Below are positions 17,006 through 25,398 of a stretch of 64,000 nucleotides of DNA, in pieces. The stretch's first letter is position 1. Each line of letters begins with the position of its first letter. Below the pieces are notes generated by a model. That model was not told the origin of the DNA, ran no database searches, and saw only the letters and a program-made list of their open reading frames with translations. Source of the DNA: an uncultured Erysipelotrichaceae bacterium (GTDB taxonomy: Bacteria; Bacillota_I; Bacilli_A; RFN20; CAG-826); contig CAMVEL010000002.1 of assembly GCA_947166565.1 (NCBI GenBank), forward strand, positions 1 through 64,000. The letters run 5' to 3'. The translations under genes and the position numbers were made by a program.

Positions 17006-18811
17006 TCACTTCACCCCCTCTCCAAAGACACCTTGGATGGTGGCTATTTCCTTATATAACTTAGAGGAAACCAAAAGTTCCTCATGGGTACCGAGAGATT
17101 CGATTCGCCCTTTATCCAAAACCATGATTTTATCCGCGTCTTTCGCCGTATTGACGCGGTGGGTGATGATAATCGTCATCTTCCTCCGTCCGTTTTCGGA
17201 CAATCCTTTGCGAATCGCTAAATCGGTCTTCGAATCAACCGCGGAAAGGGAATCGTCGAGAAGGAGGATGTCGCGCTTTGTGGCTAGGGCCCTAGCTAAG
17301 GCAAGACGCTGCCTTTGCCCTCCCGAAAGGGTGACGCCCTTATCGCCAACGGGAGTTTGGTAACCTTCCGCGAAAGAAGCGATGCTTTCTTCCATTTTGG
17401 CGAGTTTCGCGCTTTCCTCAATCGTTTCCTTATCCTCCATTTCCATCCCGATGGAGATGTTGTCCGAGACCGTCTTGGAGAAGAGGAAGGGGTCTTGCAA
17501 GACGGGGGCGATATGGTGACGGAGGCTCTTTTTGCTCATGGAGGAAATGTCTTTCCCATCAAGGGTGATTTTCCCGCTTGTTGGCTCATATAGGCGCATC
17601 AATAAACTCGCGACCGTCGATTTCCCACTGCCGGTTTTACCCATGATGGCCAAGGTTTCACCGGGATTCAAGGTAAAGGAGACGTTTTCGATGACATCGA
17701 CTTCCTTTTGGTCAGGATAAGCAAAGGAAACGTTATCGAAAACGAGTTGTCCAAATGGGGCCTTATCCCCGTTTAACCTATCTTCCTCGGGCCTATTGAG
17801 GAATAAGGTGATACGGTCGCTCGAAGCAAGGGTTTGGCCAAGGGCGCTGATCCTCATCGCCGTATTGCGAAGCGGCCAGACCATCATGTTGACGAAGGTA
17901 TAGGCGATAACCGCGGTTCCCGGGGTTATTTCCTTGGAGAAAACGAGGAAAAGCGCGTAGATGACCGCGACCGTCCTTGAAAGGAAAATGAAGATATCGC
18001 TAGAGGCGAAGAAGAAGGAGGAGAGCCTTCTCCACGAGATGAAGCGGGCTTCATATTCGCCTATTTCCCTATCGAACCTTTCGCATTCGCTATTCTCCGC
18101 GGCATAGGCCTTGACTAGCCTTACCGCGTTAAGGTCATTGGAAATCGTATCCATCAAGACGGCTTCCGCATCGTCCGTGGCCCTATATCTTTTCCTAACC
18201 GTCTTGATGAGGAAGAAGGAATAGACGAAAAGGAAGGGGAAAAGGATAATCGCGATGATGAATAGCTTCCAGGATACGGAAGCAAGGATCCCTGAGCATA
18301 AGCCCACCATGAAAACGGTATAGGTCAATTGGTTAAGGTCAAATCCCAAAAAGCGACGGACGATATCGACGTCTCTGGTGCAGCATTGGATCAAATCCCC
18401 GCTTTTTTGGTTTTGGTATTCGCTATAAGGCAAGGAAACCAGATGGTTATAAAGGAGGACCTGAATCCCTTTCTGCATTGCGTTGGTGACATAAAACCTC
18501 GATAGCATCCTCACCAAAGACATCAAGAAGATGTAAATCGCCCCTAAAAGGAGAGATAGAGGCAAGACATACATATGGGAATAGATGAATTCCTCGCCAT
18601 TACCAAAGGAAAGCATGTTGACGACAAGCTTGCTAACCGGATCCAAAGTCGCCGGGTCCAAATTATGGAGGAGAGCATCGACAAGGACCTTCGACATGAA
18701 GGAAGTGAATACAACTCCCAAAACCATGAGGAATTGGAGGAAAAAGGAAAAATAGAAAAGGAAGGCATGGCCCTTGATCGCTTTTTTCGTTAACCTAAGC
18801 AAATCGCCCAT
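17006..18811 (-). CDS. ABC exporter half-transporter, first subunit
   Basis: 601 residues from ATG 18811 (GGGGAG 6-11 nt upstream). Transmembrane domain, then Walker A GKTGSGKST, signature LSGGQRQR, Walker B ILLLDDSLSAVD and switch His ITHRVN. The residue after Walker B is Asp (LLDD) where the catalytic Glu is expected, so this half probably has a weak ATPase site, as is common in heterodimeric exporters such as LmrCD/BmrCD/TM287-288. The frame continues upstream to 19006 but that part looks like non-coding promoter DNA. The promoter area has a cre-like site. Confidence 0.93.
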   Translation of the reverse strand: MGDLLRLTKKAIKGHAFLFYFSFFLQFLMVLGVVFTSFMSKVLVDALLHNLDPATLDPVSKLVVNMLSFGNGEEFIYSHMYVLPLSLLLGAIYIFLMSLVRMLSRFYVTNAMQKGIQVLLYNHLVSLPYSEYQNQKSGDLIQCCTRDVDIVRRFLGFDLNQLTYTVFMVGLCSGILASVSWKLFIIAIILFPFLFVYSFFLIKTVRKRYRATDDAEAVLMDTISNDLNAVRLVKAYAAENSECERFDREIGEYEARFISWRRLSSFFFASSDIFIFLSRTVAVIYALFLVFSKEITPGTAVIAYTFVNMMVWPLRNTAMRISALGQTLASSDRITLFLNRPEEDRLNGDKAPFGQLVFDNVSFAYPDQKEVDVIENVSFTLNPGETLAIMGKTGSGKSTVASLLMRLYEPTSGKITLDGKDISSMSKKSLRHHIAPVLQDPFLFSKTVSDNISIGMEMEDKETIEESAKLAKMEESIASFAEGYQTPVGDKGVTLSGGQRQRLALARALATKRDILLLDDSLSAVDSKTDLAIRKGLSENGRRKMTIIITHRVNTAKDADKIMVLDKGRIESLGTHEELLVSSKLYKEIATIQGVFGEGVK

Positions 18812-18894
18812 GGAAACTCCCCAATCCAACTTTGTTTCCTTAAGGAAAACATGGATTGCCTTTATCTTGTTTTTAAAAAACAAAGGGGTCAATA

Positions 18895-18943
18895 TGTAAG
18901 CGCTTCCACCTAAAACTGAAAATGGAAACTCGAGACATGTCTC
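18895..18943. promoter_or_regulatory. Divergent control region: cre-like site and palindrome
   Basis: TGTAAGCGCTTCCA (18895-18908) fits the CcpA cre consensus WTGNAANCGNWNNCA, with the same bases except one as the site at 33996-34009. GAGACATGTCTC (18932-18943) is a perfect 12-bp palindrome. Both lie between the ABC exporter operon (minus) and the alpha-glucosidase (plus). The rest of 18812-19037 shows nothing else I can name. Confidence 0.5.
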
Positions 18944-19032
18944 TAACGGAAAGAAAGGACTTATAAAAACATTGAAGAAGCAGGACATGTATCGATTAGT
19001 TTCCATTATTTCATGGGCTCAATCGATTTCCT

Positions 19033-19062
19033 TTGCACGCGTATACGCGCTTCCGATATAAT
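19033..19062 (+). promoter_or_regulatory. Promoter of the alpha-glucosidase with embedded palindrome
   Basis: TTGCAC (19033-19038) and TATAAT (19057-19062), spacer 18. CGCGTATACGCG (19038-19049), a perfect palindrome, ends 7 bp before the -10. The -10 ends 7 nt before the ATG, so the transcript probably starts at the start codon. Confidence 0.65.
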
Positions 19063-19069
19063 TGAGGCT

Positions 19070-20791
19070 ATGAATGAAAGACATTTCCTTTCACCCTGGC
19101 AAGAAGCGACTGGCTATATCATCTATCCCGATGCTTTTTATGATTCCAACGGAGATGGCATAGGCGACCTCCAAGGCATCATACAAAAACTTGATTACCT
19201 TCATGATTTGGGTATCGATTTGATATGGATCTGCCCCTTTTTCGCCTCCCCGATGGACGATAACGGATATGACGTATCCTCATATTATGATGTCGATCCG
19301 CGCTTTGGCAGCAACGAAGACTTCCGAGTTATGCTCGATAAGGCCCATTCCCTTGGTATAAGAATCATCATCGATTTCGTATTGAACCATACCTCGGACG
19401 AACATCCTTGGTTTAAGAAAGCCATTGAAGATCCTAATTCTGAGGAGGCCTCCTATTATTATTTCCTCAAGGGGAGAAGGACTGAGAACGGCATCGAACC
19501 TCCGAATAACTGGAGAAGTTATTTCAGCGAATCCGCCTGGAATAAAGTTCCCGGGAGCGAAGATACCTTCTACCTTCATCTTTTCTCGAAGAAAATGCCC
19601 GATGTCAACTGGTCTTATCCACCATTAAGGGAAAGGTATTTTGAGATAGCGAGGCATTATCTCGATATGGGGGTCGATGGCTTCCGCCTCGATGCCATTA
19701 GTCACTTAGGAAAAGACCTATCCTTCAGCGATTCCTCCCTTCCTGCTGGGCCAGATGGCTTGGTCCTTGACCCAAGCAAATACGCGAATAGGGAGGACAT
19801 GTATCAATATTTGGGGGAATTCAAGGAAAAGGTCCTCTCCCATTATGATTGCCTTACCATCGGCGAAGCCGGCGGAGGAATCTCCCCTAAGCAATCCTTA
19901 AGGCTCACCAATAAATATAATGGCCTCATCAACATGGCCTTCAATTTCGATACGGCTTGGTGCAATGGGGCCTTCGCCTCAATAGATAAGAAAGACGAAG
20001 AAATCTATACTCGCGTCATCGAGCTTAAGGACAACTTCAAGAAGTGGTACGACGAAACAAGGAATGACGTCGAGGCTTTGCCGATATATTGGACCGACCA
20101 CGACCATCCTAGGGCCCTTAGCCAATATGGAAACGTCGAATTCCGTAAGCAATCGATGAAGATGCTTATCTCGACCCTCCTTTTCTCTTATGGCGTCCCC
20201 TTCATGCTCTATGGCGATGAAATCGGGATGAGCAACGTCCAATTCGATAAACCCGAGGATTTCTACGCCGATATCAGCAGCAAAAACGAGGTTGCCTATC
20301 TCCGTTTGCAAGGCTATAGCGATAGCCACATCACCCATTATCTATGCCGCACCTCACGCATAAACGGCAGGCAACCCATGCAATGGAATTCCAGCGATAA
20401 CGCCGGATTCTCCATTAAGGAAGGCAGGGTAAAAGCAAATCCCAACGCGAAAGAAGGGGTTAATGTCCTCGATGAAGAAAACGACCCTGATTCGATCCTC
20501 AATTTCACCAAATTGGCAATCAAGCTTAGGAAGAGGGAAGAGAATATGCGCTTCCTTCGTTATGGCCATTATGACCTTTATGACCATAACCATCCAGACG
20601 TTTATGGTTATTTCTTCGAACTTAACGAGGAAAAGCTCGTCGTCATCGCTTCCTTTAGCAAACACACGACCTATTTCTCATTCCACTGGAGGCCAACGGA
20701 CGTCATCCTCCATAATTACAATGACTTTATTTACATTGACCATGTTTTCACCCTTCGTCCATTTGAATGCATCGTCATGAAGGCTTACTAG
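19070..20791 (+). CDS. GH13 alpha-glucosidase (oligo-1,6-glucosidase type)
   Basis: 573-residue cytoplasmic enzyme (no signal peptide) that would hydrolyse imported malto- or isomalto-oligosaccharides. (Beta/alpha)8 barrel motifs: IIDFVLNHTSDEH, GFRLDAIS with nucleophile Asp208, TIGEAG with acid/base Glu266, and WTDHDHPR with the stabiliser Asp345. The last motif usually reads NHDxPR; here the preceding Asn is Asp. Subfamily and exact substrate (isomaltose, trehalose-6-phosphate, maltose) remain open. A PucR-like regulator follows after 3 nt. Expression could respond to the promoter palindrome and to the cre-like site. Confidence 0.93.
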   Translation: MNERHFLSPWQEATGYIIYPDAFYDSNGDGIGDLQGIIQKLDYLHDLGIDLIWICPFFASPMDDNGYDVSSYYDVDPRFGSNEDFRVMLDKAHSLGIRIIIDFVLNHTSDEHPWFKKAIEDPNSEEASYYYFLKGRRTENGIEPPNNWRSYFSESAWNKVPGSEDTFYLHLFSKKMPDVNWSYPPLRERYFEIARHYLDMGVDGFRLDAISHLGKDLSFSDSSLPAGPDGLVLDPSKYANREDMYQYLGEFKEKVLSHYDCLTIGEAGGGISPKQSLRLTNKYNGLINMAFNFDTAWCNGAFASIDKKDEEIYTRVIELKDNFKKWYDETRNDVEALPIYWTDHDHPRALSQYGNVEFRKQSMKMLISTLLFSYGVPFMLYGDEIGMSNVQFDKPEDFYADISSKNEVAYLRLQGYSDSHITHYLCRTSRINGRQPMQWNSSDNAGFSIKEGRVKANPNAKEGVNVLDEENDPDSILNFTKLAIKLRKREENMRFLRYGHYDLYDHNHPDVYGYFFELNEEKLVVIASFSKHTTYFSFHWRPTDVILHNYNDFIYIDHVFTLRPFECIVMKAY

Positions 20792-20794
20792 ACA

Positions 20795-21352
20795 ATGGAT
20801 AAATATTATTTAATCAAATCGACCCGTCCCCTCGATTTTTTGACCATCGAAACCTTGATGGATAATCATGAGGGCCTATATTCTCTGAATATGGTCGATC
20901 CGAACCTTTGCTATTTCAGGCACGATGAGGCGATCGAGGGCAAACTTTTGAATTATCTTCGCCTTCCGCATTCAGGGAATATATCGATCCTTGTCGCCCC
21001 CTATGACGACGATTTCATGTTGAGTCTTCTTGATGACGCGCTTGCCTATTTCCCCAATACCTTGGTTTTCCCTCATGACGTCATCATGAAGCAAATCGGC
21101 TTCGGAAATTATTCCTCCTTCCAGCCCCTTCGCGATTATTTCGCCCGCGTCCCCCTCGATTTGCTCGAAACCGCGGGAGCATATCTCCGCGCTGGACTCA
21201 ATGGCCTGAAGGCGGCGGAGACCCTTTATATCCATAGGAACACCTTCAACGCGAGGATCTCCAATTTCATCTCTTTGACCGCCCTTGATATCCGCGATTA
21301 CCATAACGCCCTTTTGCTCGAGCTTTATTTCCAACTTTCATTAAGAAGATAA
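20795..21352 (+). CDS. Short PucR/CdaR-type transcriptional regulator
   Basis: 185 residues. The C-terminal part (about 125-183) has the PucR-type helix-turn-helix: LLETAGAYLRAGL, then AAETLYIHRNTFNARI, then a Leu-rich helix. The N-terminal part is a short alpha/beta region without a recognisable ligand domain; CdaR/PucR proteins are normally twice as long. It starts 3 nt after the alpha-glucosidase, so it probably regulates sugar use, perhaps its own operon. Specificity unknown. Confidence 0.8.
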   Translation: MDKYYLIKSTRPLDFLTIETLMDNHEGLYSLNMVDPNLCYFRHDEAIEGKLLNYLRLPHSGNISILVAPYDDDFMLSLLDDALAYFPNTLVFPHDVIMKQIGFGNYSSFQPLRDYFARVPLDLLETAGAYLRAGLNGLKAAETLYIHRNTFNARISNFISLTALDIRDYHNALLLELYFQLSLRR

Positions 21353-21366
21353 AAAATTTTCAAAAA

Positions 21367-21410
21367 TTTGAGCCAAATTTCGCTTTTTGCCCCTATAAGT
21401 TAGTAGAGGC
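21367..21410 (+). promoter_or_regulatory. Conserved 44-bp promoter-like element, copy 2
   Basis: TTTGAGCCAAATTTCG (21367-21382), ten bases, then CTATAAGTTAGTAGAGG (21393-21409); about 40 of 44 bases match copy 3. TAGAGGC (21404-21410) can pair with GTCTCTA (21419-21425), so the transcript would again start with a hairpin. It ends 31 nt before the ATG of the 86-residue membrane protein. Confidence 0.75.
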
Positions 21411-21441
21411 ACTTTTTTGTCTCTAGAAAAGAGGTGTGCAT

Positions 21442-21702
21442 ATGAGTGAAGAAGAAAAATATGCAAAAAACGTCAAATGGGTCCGATACGGCGGCATTTT
21501 GATGGCAATCGTTTTCCTGGTTTTGGGAATTTTCCGTCTCTTCCTCGCCAAGGATATCCTTGGCTGCGTCGAATGCGGATTGCTAGGACTAGGGATGGCC
21601 TTGATCCTTCTTTCCCTTTCCTCCAAGATGGAACATGACTTAGAGAAGGAGAAGAAGGAAGAAATCCTCAATACCCCGGAAGAACACGATATAGGATTCT
21701 AA
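21442..21702 (+). CDS. Small two-helix membrane protein
   Basis: 86 residues from ATG 21442, with GAGGTG 5 nt upstream (GTG at 21436 overlaps that site and is less likely). Charged N-terminus, a helix at about residues 17-37, a short loop with CVEC, a second helix at about 44-60, then an acidic/basic coiled C-terminus. No known family recognised. It shares its upstream element with comEA and the bacteriocin-like peptide, so it may be an immunity, channel or DNA-uptake accessory protein; this is inference only. Confidence 0.75.
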   Translation: MSEEEKYAKNVKWVRYGGILMAIVFLVLGIFRLFLAKDILGCVECGLLGLGMALILLSLSSKMEHDLEKEKKEEILNTPEEHDIGF

Positions 21703-21726
21703 AGAAATAAAGGCGCCGAAGCGCCT
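21702..21726 (-). terminator. Terminator of the DUF523 gene
   Basis: AGGCGC (21711-21716) and GCGCCT (21721-21726) form a stem closed by CGAA on the plus strand, TTCG on the minus strand. The T-rich tail lies on the minus strand side; it may also serve the small membrane gene weakly. Confidence 0.75.
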
Positions 21727-21731
21727 AGATT

Positions 21732-22547
21732 CTATTTCTTGTTGAAGGTCTTCCTTGGACCAGGTTTTCTTGACCCTTTGTTTCTATTCATCGTGTGGGG
21801 TTTACCGCGAGGCTCGAACCTTCTTTCGCCGTTTTCCTTATGGAAGGGCTTATCTTTCCTATCTTCGCGGAATGGGCGGGAACGACGCGATTCATGGAAT
21901 CTCTTCTCGCCATGAGGCTTGTCCTCGCCGTCTTTTTGGAAACGACGGTTTCCCGGCTTGAATGGAGGCTTCTTCTCATAACGACGGGGTCCATCTTCCT
22001 TCTTTTCAAAGGAATTCGCTTCTTTGATCTCCTCTAGACCGTTTGCCTTATTCGCATCGGCCTCAATCGCCTTTTTGGTGGCTTCTTCCTTCTTGGCTTG
22101 GCCTTGCTTGAGTTTGGAAAGAAGCTCAAGGGCCTCGGTTTCATTTATGACCTTAACCCCGTTTTCCCTCAATAGACGCGCGGTTATCCCTTCGCCTTTG
22201 ATTTTCTTATGGGAGAAGGTGCCATCCCCGATTTCATGGCTTCCGCAAGAAGGGGAACCTTCCTTGAGAATCGCGGTTTTGATGCCGAAGAAGCGGACGA
22301 TGCTAAGGGCTTTCTCCGCCCCAAGCGCGAAATTCTTGGACACGTCCTTGCCCGATTTGCTCTTGACGGAATCGAAGATGATCTCGCTTGGCTCCCTGGG
22401 GGTCTTCAGTCCGCCTTCGACCTCTGGGCAAAAGGGGATCAGATCGTAAAACTGCAAGAGACCTTCCAGGTCTTGGCTGAGGTTATTCCCCCCATCGTAT
22501 TTCGTGTTTTCGCCCACTAAGCAGGCCGAGATCAGAATCTTATCCAT
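21732..22547 (-). CDS. DUF523 (TudS-like) protein with basic disordered tail
   Basis: 271 residues. Residues 1-150 are a DUF523 domain with the three conserved Cys regions (ISACLVG, PFCPEVEGGL, EGSPSCGS); relatives (TudS) bind a [4Fe-4S] cluster and desulfurate 2-thiouracil. Residues about 150-271 are a low-complexity tail rich in Arg, Lys, Gly, Pro and Phe (for example RRFQKDG, KPFHKENGERRFEPRG), not part of the family and likely RNA-binding. The ATG has no ribosome site; TAAAAT lies 9 nt upstream, suggesting a leaderless mRNA. Confidence 0.85.
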   Translation of the reverse strand: MDKILISACLVGENTKYDGGNNLSQDLEGLLQFYDLIPFCPEVEGGLKTPREPSEIIFDSVKSKSGKDVSKNFALGAEKALSIVRFFGIKTAILKEGSPSCGSHEIGDGTFSHKKIKGEGITARLLRENGVKVINETEALELLSKLKQGQAKKEEATKKAIEADANKANGLEEIKEANSFEKKEDGPRRYEKKPPFKPGNRRFQKDGEDKPHGEKRFHESRRSRPFREDRKDKPFHKENGERRFEPRGKPHTMNRNKGSRKPGPRKTFNKK

Positions 22548-22592
22548 ATCGGGCGTATTTTAGAATCTTTTAGGCCAAGAAGAAAGCATTAT

Positions 22593-22607
22593 CTAAACTA
22601 AGTTTAG
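22593..22607. promoter_or_regulatory. 15-bp inverted repeat between divergent genes
   Basis: CTAAACT-A-AGTTTAG is a perfect 7+1+7 repeat midway between the DUF523 gene (minus) and the metallopeptidase gene (plus). Candidate operator for either. Confidence 0.35.
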
Positions 22608-22660
22608 CAAAAGGCCGCGGAAGCATTCAAAAAGTGGAGGTTTAGGAGTATTCTTTCCTT

Positions 22661-23293
22661 ATGGAAAAACGGGTTTACGAATATCAAGGCAAATCCTATT
22701 CGGGTCTATTGACTTGGAAAAGGATGAAATCGCTTTTCCGCGTTTCCTTTTTTCTTGATAAAAACGAACTCCATATCTCCGCGAATCCAATCCTTAGTTA
22801 TGAAGAAGTGGATAAATACGTCTACGAATCCTTGCCGAAACTCCTTAGGAAGAGCGGTAGGAAGAAAGCAAATGACGATGCGATTCCCGAAGGTTATACC
22901 TATATCCTTGGGGAATTGACCCCCTTGGATGGCCTAAGCGAGGATCAATACCTCCTTAAGCATAAAAAAGAGGCCATGCGGTATTTCGAAAGCAGGACCA
23001 GGAAATACGAGGAGATCATGAAGATAAAGGAACCCTATCGGATTTCCTTACGGCTGATGAAAAGCCGTTTTGGTTCCAATTCGCCTTCCACCCACCGGAT
23101 TTCCTATTCCCTATATTTATATAGATATGCGGAAGAAGCAATCGATTCGGTCGTCATCCATGAACTATGCCATGATACCCATCATAACCATGGGGTCCTC
23201 TTCAACCGGAAACTAAGGAAATACTGCCCCGATTACGATAAGCAAAGGAAAAGGCTTATCCACCATATCTACAAGAAGGAGGAGTCGGAATGA
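22661..23293 (+). CDS. YgjP-type zinc metallopeptidase (DUF45, SprT-like)
   Basis: 210 residues. Zinc site VIHELCHDTHHNHG, where HExxH is seen as HELCH with a third His downstream, followed by FNRKLRKYCPDY, the standard YgjP ending. N-terminal half is a beta-rich domain. Cytoplasmic; function of the family is poorly known. A possible ribosome site (AGGAG) is 12 nt from the ATG, too far; TATTCT ends 6 nt upstream with TTCAAA 17 bp before it, so the mRNA may be leaderless. The next gene overlaps by 4 nt (ATGA). Confidence 0.88.
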   Translation: MEKRVYEYQGKSYSGLLTWKRMKSLFRVSFFLDKNELHISANPILSYEEVDKYVYESLPKLLRKSGRKKANDDAIPEGYTYILGELTPLDGLSEDQYLLKHKKEAMRYFESRTRKYEEIMKIKEPYRISLRLMKSRFGSNSPSTHRISYSLYLYRYAEEAIDSVVIHELCHDTHHNHGVLFNRKLRKYCPDYDKQRKRLIHHIYKKEESE

Positions 23294-24021
23294 AGGAAAT
23301 ACTCTCTTTGAATAACCCTTTTATCAAATCCTTGAGGGACATCGCCAAAAAAGGCAACGCAGACTCCTTTTTGGTCGAAGGCTTCCACCTTGTGGAAATG
23401 GCTTCTCTCCACGGCAACCTCGACACCCTTCTTTTCGCAACGGAAGAAGAACCAAAACTCGAAGCGAAAGAGAAGATCCGCGTAAGCGAGGCCATCATCG
23501 AAAAGCTCTCCCATTCGGTTACCCCAGAACCCATTTTGGGCATATGCCATAAAAAGGAGGGGGACATGTATGGCTTTTCCCGCGTCCTCGTCCTTGACCG
23601 CGTTCAAGATCCCGGGAATCTAGGCGCCATATTCCGCAACGCCTTGGCATTCGGCTTCAAAAACATCATTCTCCTCCCGGGGACTTGCTCGCCCTTCAAT
23701 AGCAAAGCCATCTCCTCTTCCCAAGGGGCCTTATTCGGTTTGAACATCCTTTCCATGAACGAGGAGGCGGTCATTCCTTTCCTCCATTCCCGCGGAGTCA
23801 AGGTCTACGCGACTTCCTTAAAAGAAGCGGAAAGCTTCGAATCACATCGCTTCGATAAAGACGAAAAGATAGCCTTCATCTTCGGAAACGAGGGAAGGGG
23901 CGCTTCCTCTTATCTATTAGAAAACGCCGATTGCAGGCTCTATATAGCAATGGAAGGAATCGATTCCCTCAATGTCGCTGTCGCCTCTGGTATTTTGCTT
24001 CACGCGATTTACGTTCTATAA
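23290..24021 (+). CDS. TrmH-family RNA 2'-O-methyltransferase (YsgA-like)
   Basis: 243 residues, SPOUT fold. N-terminal substrate-binding domain, then motif 1 LDRVQDPGNLGAIFRNA, motif 2 FIFGNEGRG and motif 3 MEGIDSLNVAVASGIL with the SAM knot. Methylates ribose in rRNA or tRNA; the target base is not deducible. In Bacillus ysgA stands next to pheST; here two lipoprotein genes lie between. Translation is coupled with the preceding gene through the ATGA overlap. Confidence 0.93.
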   Translation: MKEILSLNNPFIKSLRDIAKKGNADSFLVEGFHLVEMASLHGNLDTLLFATEEEPKLEAKEKIRVSEAIIEKLSHSVTPEPILGICHKKEGDMYGFSRVLVLDRVQDPGNLGAIFRNALAFGFKNIILLPGTCSPFNSKAISSSQGALFGLNILSMNEEAVIPFLHSRGVKVYATSLKEAESFESHRFDKDEKIAFIFGNEGRGASSYLLENADCRLYIAMEGIDSLNVAVASGILLHAIYVL

Positions 24022-24049
24022 TGATGTTGCTATGCAAAGGAGGAAAAAT

Positions 24050-25309
24050 ATGAACAAAAAACTGCTACCCTCATTGCTAATGGCTTTGATTTTGACTTCC
24101 TGCGGGGGAGGTGGCGTCGACCCTTCCTCCTCTTCTAGCGACGCCCCCTTAGACGAACAAGGCTATTTCAACGGATTATCGGACGCGATGGATAAAACCT
24201 CGAAGGTCGATGGATATCGGATGTATACCCCCCACGCGAACGCCAAACTCGGCATTTTCGAAAACGGCTATGTAAACGCGAATGTGGGTTTCCTAATTAA
24301 CCCAGGGGAAAACGAAACGAATTTCGCCCTCGAAATAAAGAAGATGCCAATCGACATCATCTTCGCTGGCCGCAACGAGGAAGATAAGAACAAGCGCGCT
24401 TTCTCAATGACCAATTCCCTGGAAGACGTCGATGGGAAAATGAGCGGCAAACTCGGTTCCTATCCCTTCAATAACCTTCCAGTCCCCAATTTTTCCACCT
24501 ATTTCCAAGATGGGAAGCTCTATATCGACGCTTATGCGTTGGCTAGGCAAATCCGCACGATCACCCTAGGAAGCGTGAAGCTCCCCTATGATGGGAGGAT
24601 CTGCTTCCCCCCACTAAGCGAAGAGGAAATAAGAAATGACCCCGAAATATCATCGATGCTCGATGACATGCCGGTCGATGTCCCTTCCGATTACGAGGAA
24701 TTCAGCGTTAACGACATCCTCGACATGATGTCTTTCCTCGATGATCTTGGAGGAGTCGATTTCACCAAGGTCTTCGATAAGCTGAGCGAATTCGACTATA
24801 GCCTTTATGAGGTTACGGGCCCCACCTACTGGACTTTTGAAGGAGAGGATACCATCAAACTCAAGATAGAAGGACAAGATAAGCTCCGGGCTTTCCTGCT
24901 TTCCGCTTACGATGAGATTTTCGACGAAATTCCCGTCGTCGGGGCGGAAGTCCCCGATAAGGAGGAAACGATCGATTCCTTCCTCGAGACCATGAATTTC
25001 GAGTCTTTCGAAAGCGTATACAAATTCTCCGATAAGGGCCTCGCCTATAACAAATACGCCTTGGCGATTTCTTCCTTCAATAGCGATAAATTCGTCTATA
25101 AGGATGAACAAGGCGTCGAGCAGCCCCTCGATATAGTCCCTAACGGGAGATTCGCCCTTTCCTATGGCTTCGCTTACGATTATGAGGTATTGACTCCGAA
25201 AAGAGTCACCAATCCAGAGGATTTCACCGAGATTGATTACGTTGACCTCCTCAAGGACCTTTTGGAAGCCATTCCTAGCGGCGAAGAAGAGGAAACCTCG
25301 TCCAATTAA
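24050..25309 (+). CDS. Hypothetical lipoprotein
   Basis: 419 residues from ATG 24050 (AGGAGG 24039-24044). Signal peptide with lipobox LTSC, then a Gly/Ser-rich linker (GGGG... SSSSSD). The mature region is acidic, with repeated FDD/DEI segments, and has no family I recognise; it resembles the substrate- or polymer-binding lipoproteins found in related gut Bacilli. A TATAAT at 24017-24022 just after the methyltransferase stop suggests its own promoter. Confidence 0.8.
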   Translation: MNKKLLPSLLMALILTSCGGGGVDPSSSSSDAPLDEQGYFNGLSDAMDKTSKVDGYRMYTPHANAKLGIFENGYVNANVGFLINPGENETNFALEIKKMPIDIIFAGRNEEDKNKRAFSMTNSLEDVDGKMSGKLGSYPFNNLPVPNFSTYFQDGKLYIDAYALARQIRTITLGSVKLPYDGRICFPPLSEEEIRNDPEISSMLDDMPVDVPSDYEEFSVNDILDMMSFLDDLGGVDFTKVFDKLSEFDYSLYEVTGPTYWTFEGEDTIKLKIEGQDKLRAFLLSAYDEIFDEIPVVGAEVPDKEETIDSFLETMNFESFESVYKFSDKGLAYNKYALAISSFNSDKFVYKDEQGVEQPLDIVPNGRFALSYGFAYDYEVLTPKRVTNPEDFTEIDYVDLLKDLLEAIPSGEEEETSSN

Positions 25310-25344
25310 TCAAAATTGCCTTTAGCAATTGACAACTTTATCGT

Positions 25345-25375
25345 CTTTTAAATATTTAAAAGGTGCTTTTATAAT
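25345..25375 (+). promoter_or_regulatory. Promoter of the esterase gene with 18-bp palindrome
   Basis: CTTTTAAATATTTAAAAG (25345-25362) is a perfect palindrome ending 7 bp before TATAAT (25370-25375). A TTGACA at 25329-25334 lies upstream of the palindrome and could drive a second start. Candidate operator. Confidence 0.5.
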
Positions 25376-25398
25376 TCTGATTAATAGAGGTAAAAACG

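Noticed and set aside
15075-18811. C39-peptidase bacteriocin exporter
   Set aside because: Both ABC subunits start with the membrane domain and lack an N-terminal peptidase domain.
18812-19006. N-terminal extension of the ABC subunit
   Set aside because: Sequence composition and the cre-like site suggest promoter DNA; ATG 18811 has a good ribosome site and family start.
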